5,432 bases of DNA from Rhodoluna sp. (GTDB lineage Bacteria > Actinomycetota > Actinomycetes > Actinomycetales > Microbacteriaceae): the NCBI GenBank assembly GCA_023260375.1, contig JALQVK010000136.1, positions 1-5,432 on the forward strand, written 5' to 3'. Below the pieces are notes generated by a model, which was not told where the DNA came from, did no database searches, and saw only the letters and a list, made by a program, of their open reading frames with translations. The position numbers and the translations under genes are program-made. Position 1 is the first letter of the stretch; every line of letters starts with the position of its first letter. Of the stretch, positions 4,671-5,432 are shown piece by piece.

Positions 4671-5432
4671 CTCCAAACGAGGTCATTTCCCGTTTCGACA
4701 ACGGTGAGCTTGAGAACACTCTCAGCTACCACGAGCTAAACGCCATGATCAACCTTTGGAACGCCGAAGGAAAGATGCAGCTTGAAAAAGACAAGCTGGC
4801 CGTGCACAAGTACTTCCTAGACCACGTGAACCTAAACACCGTGTTCTTCCACTCTCTCCGCGAGCGCCTGGACTACCTGGTTGAGCACGACTACTACGAG
4901 CCAGATGTGCTGGCCAAGTACAGCTTCGACTTCCTGGAGAAGATCAACGAGTTCGCTTACTCGAAGAAGTTCCGCTTCGAAACCTTTCTAGGGGCGTTCA
5001 AGTTCTACACCTCTTATACCTTGAAGACTTTCGATGGCAGCCGCTATCTCGAGCGCTTCGAAGACCGCGTGGTCATGGTTGCTATCGCTTTGGCCGACGG
5101 CGACGAAGACTTCGCGCTGCACCTCGTCGAAGAAATGATTTCTGGCCGTTTCCAGCCAGCCACCCCAACCTTCCTAAACTGCGGTAAGAAGCAGCGCGGC
5201 GAACTAGTCTCATGCTTCCTTCTTCGCATTGAAGACAACATGGAGTCAATCTCTCGTGCCATCAACTCTTCGCTACAGCTTTCAAAGCGCGGTGGCGGCG
5301 TGGCCCTGAGCCTGAGCAACATTCGTGAGTCTGGCGCACCGATCAAGAAGATCGAAGGCCAGTCTTCCGGTGTCAAGCCGGTAATGAAGATTCTTGAGGA
5401 CTCATTCTCGTACTCGAACCAGTTGGGCGCTC
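4649..5432 (+). CDS. nrdE: Class Ib ribonucleotide reductase, large subunit (partial)
   Basis: The first 261 codons of NrdE, cut by the right edge; the full protein should be about 700-720 residues. NrdE reduces ribonucleoside diphosphates to deoxyribonucleoside diphosphates together with the radical subunit NrdF. Recognisable blocks: [15 protein letters not shown] (63-77), [20 protein letters not shown] (109-128), [17 protein letters not shown] (129-145), [14 protein letters not shown] (164-177), [18 protein letters not shown] (184-201), [20 protein letters not shown] (212-231), and [12 protein letters not shown] (250-261). C189 of VSCFL is the first of the redox-active cysteine pair that NrdH reduces; its partner and the thiyl cysteine lie beyond the edge. 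There is no N-terminal ATP-cone domain, as usual for class Ib. The ATG at 4649 lies within nrdI and has AGAGAG 12 bases upstream, indicating coupling. C178 in LNCGKK stands where relatives mostly have Ala or Ser. Confidence 0.95.
   Translation, partial: MDRTTELAPNEVISRFDNGELENTLSYHELNAMINLWNAEGKMQLEKDKLAVHKYFLDHVNLNTVFFHSLRERLDYLVEHDYYEPDVLAKYSFDFLEKINEFAYSKKFRFETFLGAFKFYTSYTLKTFDGSRYLERFEDRVVMVAIALADGDEDFALHLVEEMISGRFQPATPTFLNCGKKQRGELVSCFLLRIEDNMESISRAINSSLQLSKRGGGVALSLSNIRESGAPIKKIEGQSSGVKPVMKILEDSFSYSNQLGA

Noticed and set aside
5044..5376. 110-codon minus-strand open frame opposite nrdE
   Set aside because: A shadow of nrdE, whose protein is unmistakable over the same bases; the antisense product resembles nothing known.

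Overview
The window looks like chromosomal DNA from an actinobacterium with mid-range GC, gene-dense and with very short gaps. Clues are a cytidine deaminase of the short tetrameric type with a CAEC zinc motif, a class Ib nrdH-nrdI-nrdE cluster of actinobacterial style, and GTG starts. A small-genome member of the Microbacteriaceae (freshwater Luna / Rhodoluna / Aquiluna type) would fit. That placement is a judgement from protein flavour and was not computed.

Layout. (1) Positions 2-226, plus strand: the last 74 residues of a MetZ-type O-succinylhomoserine sulfhydrylase, whose stop codon overlaps the stop of the convergent deoA. (2) Positions 223 to about 3045-3063, minus strand: a tightly packed three-gene unit, transcribed in the order MalY/PatB-like PLP C-S lyase or aminotransferase, cdd, deoA. 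cdd follows the lyase after 4 bases, and deoA overlaps the cdd stop by one base (TAATG). Cdd and DeoA form a pyrimidine nucleoside salvage pair: cytidine/deoxycytidine to uridine/deoxyuridine, then to free base plus (deoxy)ribose-1-phosphate. (3) Positions 3067-3684, plus strand: a LysE/RhtB-family exporter, divergent from the C-S lyase with almost no space between the two starts. (4) Positions 3685-3980: the only real intergenic region, AT-rich, holding probable promoter elements, a doubtful 21-codon ORF and a possible RNA pseudoknot at the nrdH start. (5) Positions 4008-5432, plus strand: nrdH, nrdI and the first 261 codons of nrdE, the class Ib ribonucleotide reductase system. NrdH is the dithiol electron donor, NrdI the flavodoxin that matures the metal cofactor of the small subunit, and NrdE the catalytic large subunit. 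nrdF would be expected beyond the right edge.

The two themes meet in nucleotide metabolism: salvage through cdd-deoA and de novo deoxynucleotide synthesis through nrdHIE. A smaller sulfur amino acid theme (metZ, C-S lyase, amino acid exporter) is suggested by proximity only. No mobile element, CRISPR array, tRNA or rRNA is visible. I see no wholly new system. The observation most worth testing is the H-type pseudoknot-compatible pairing at 3954-3995, directly in front of nrdH.
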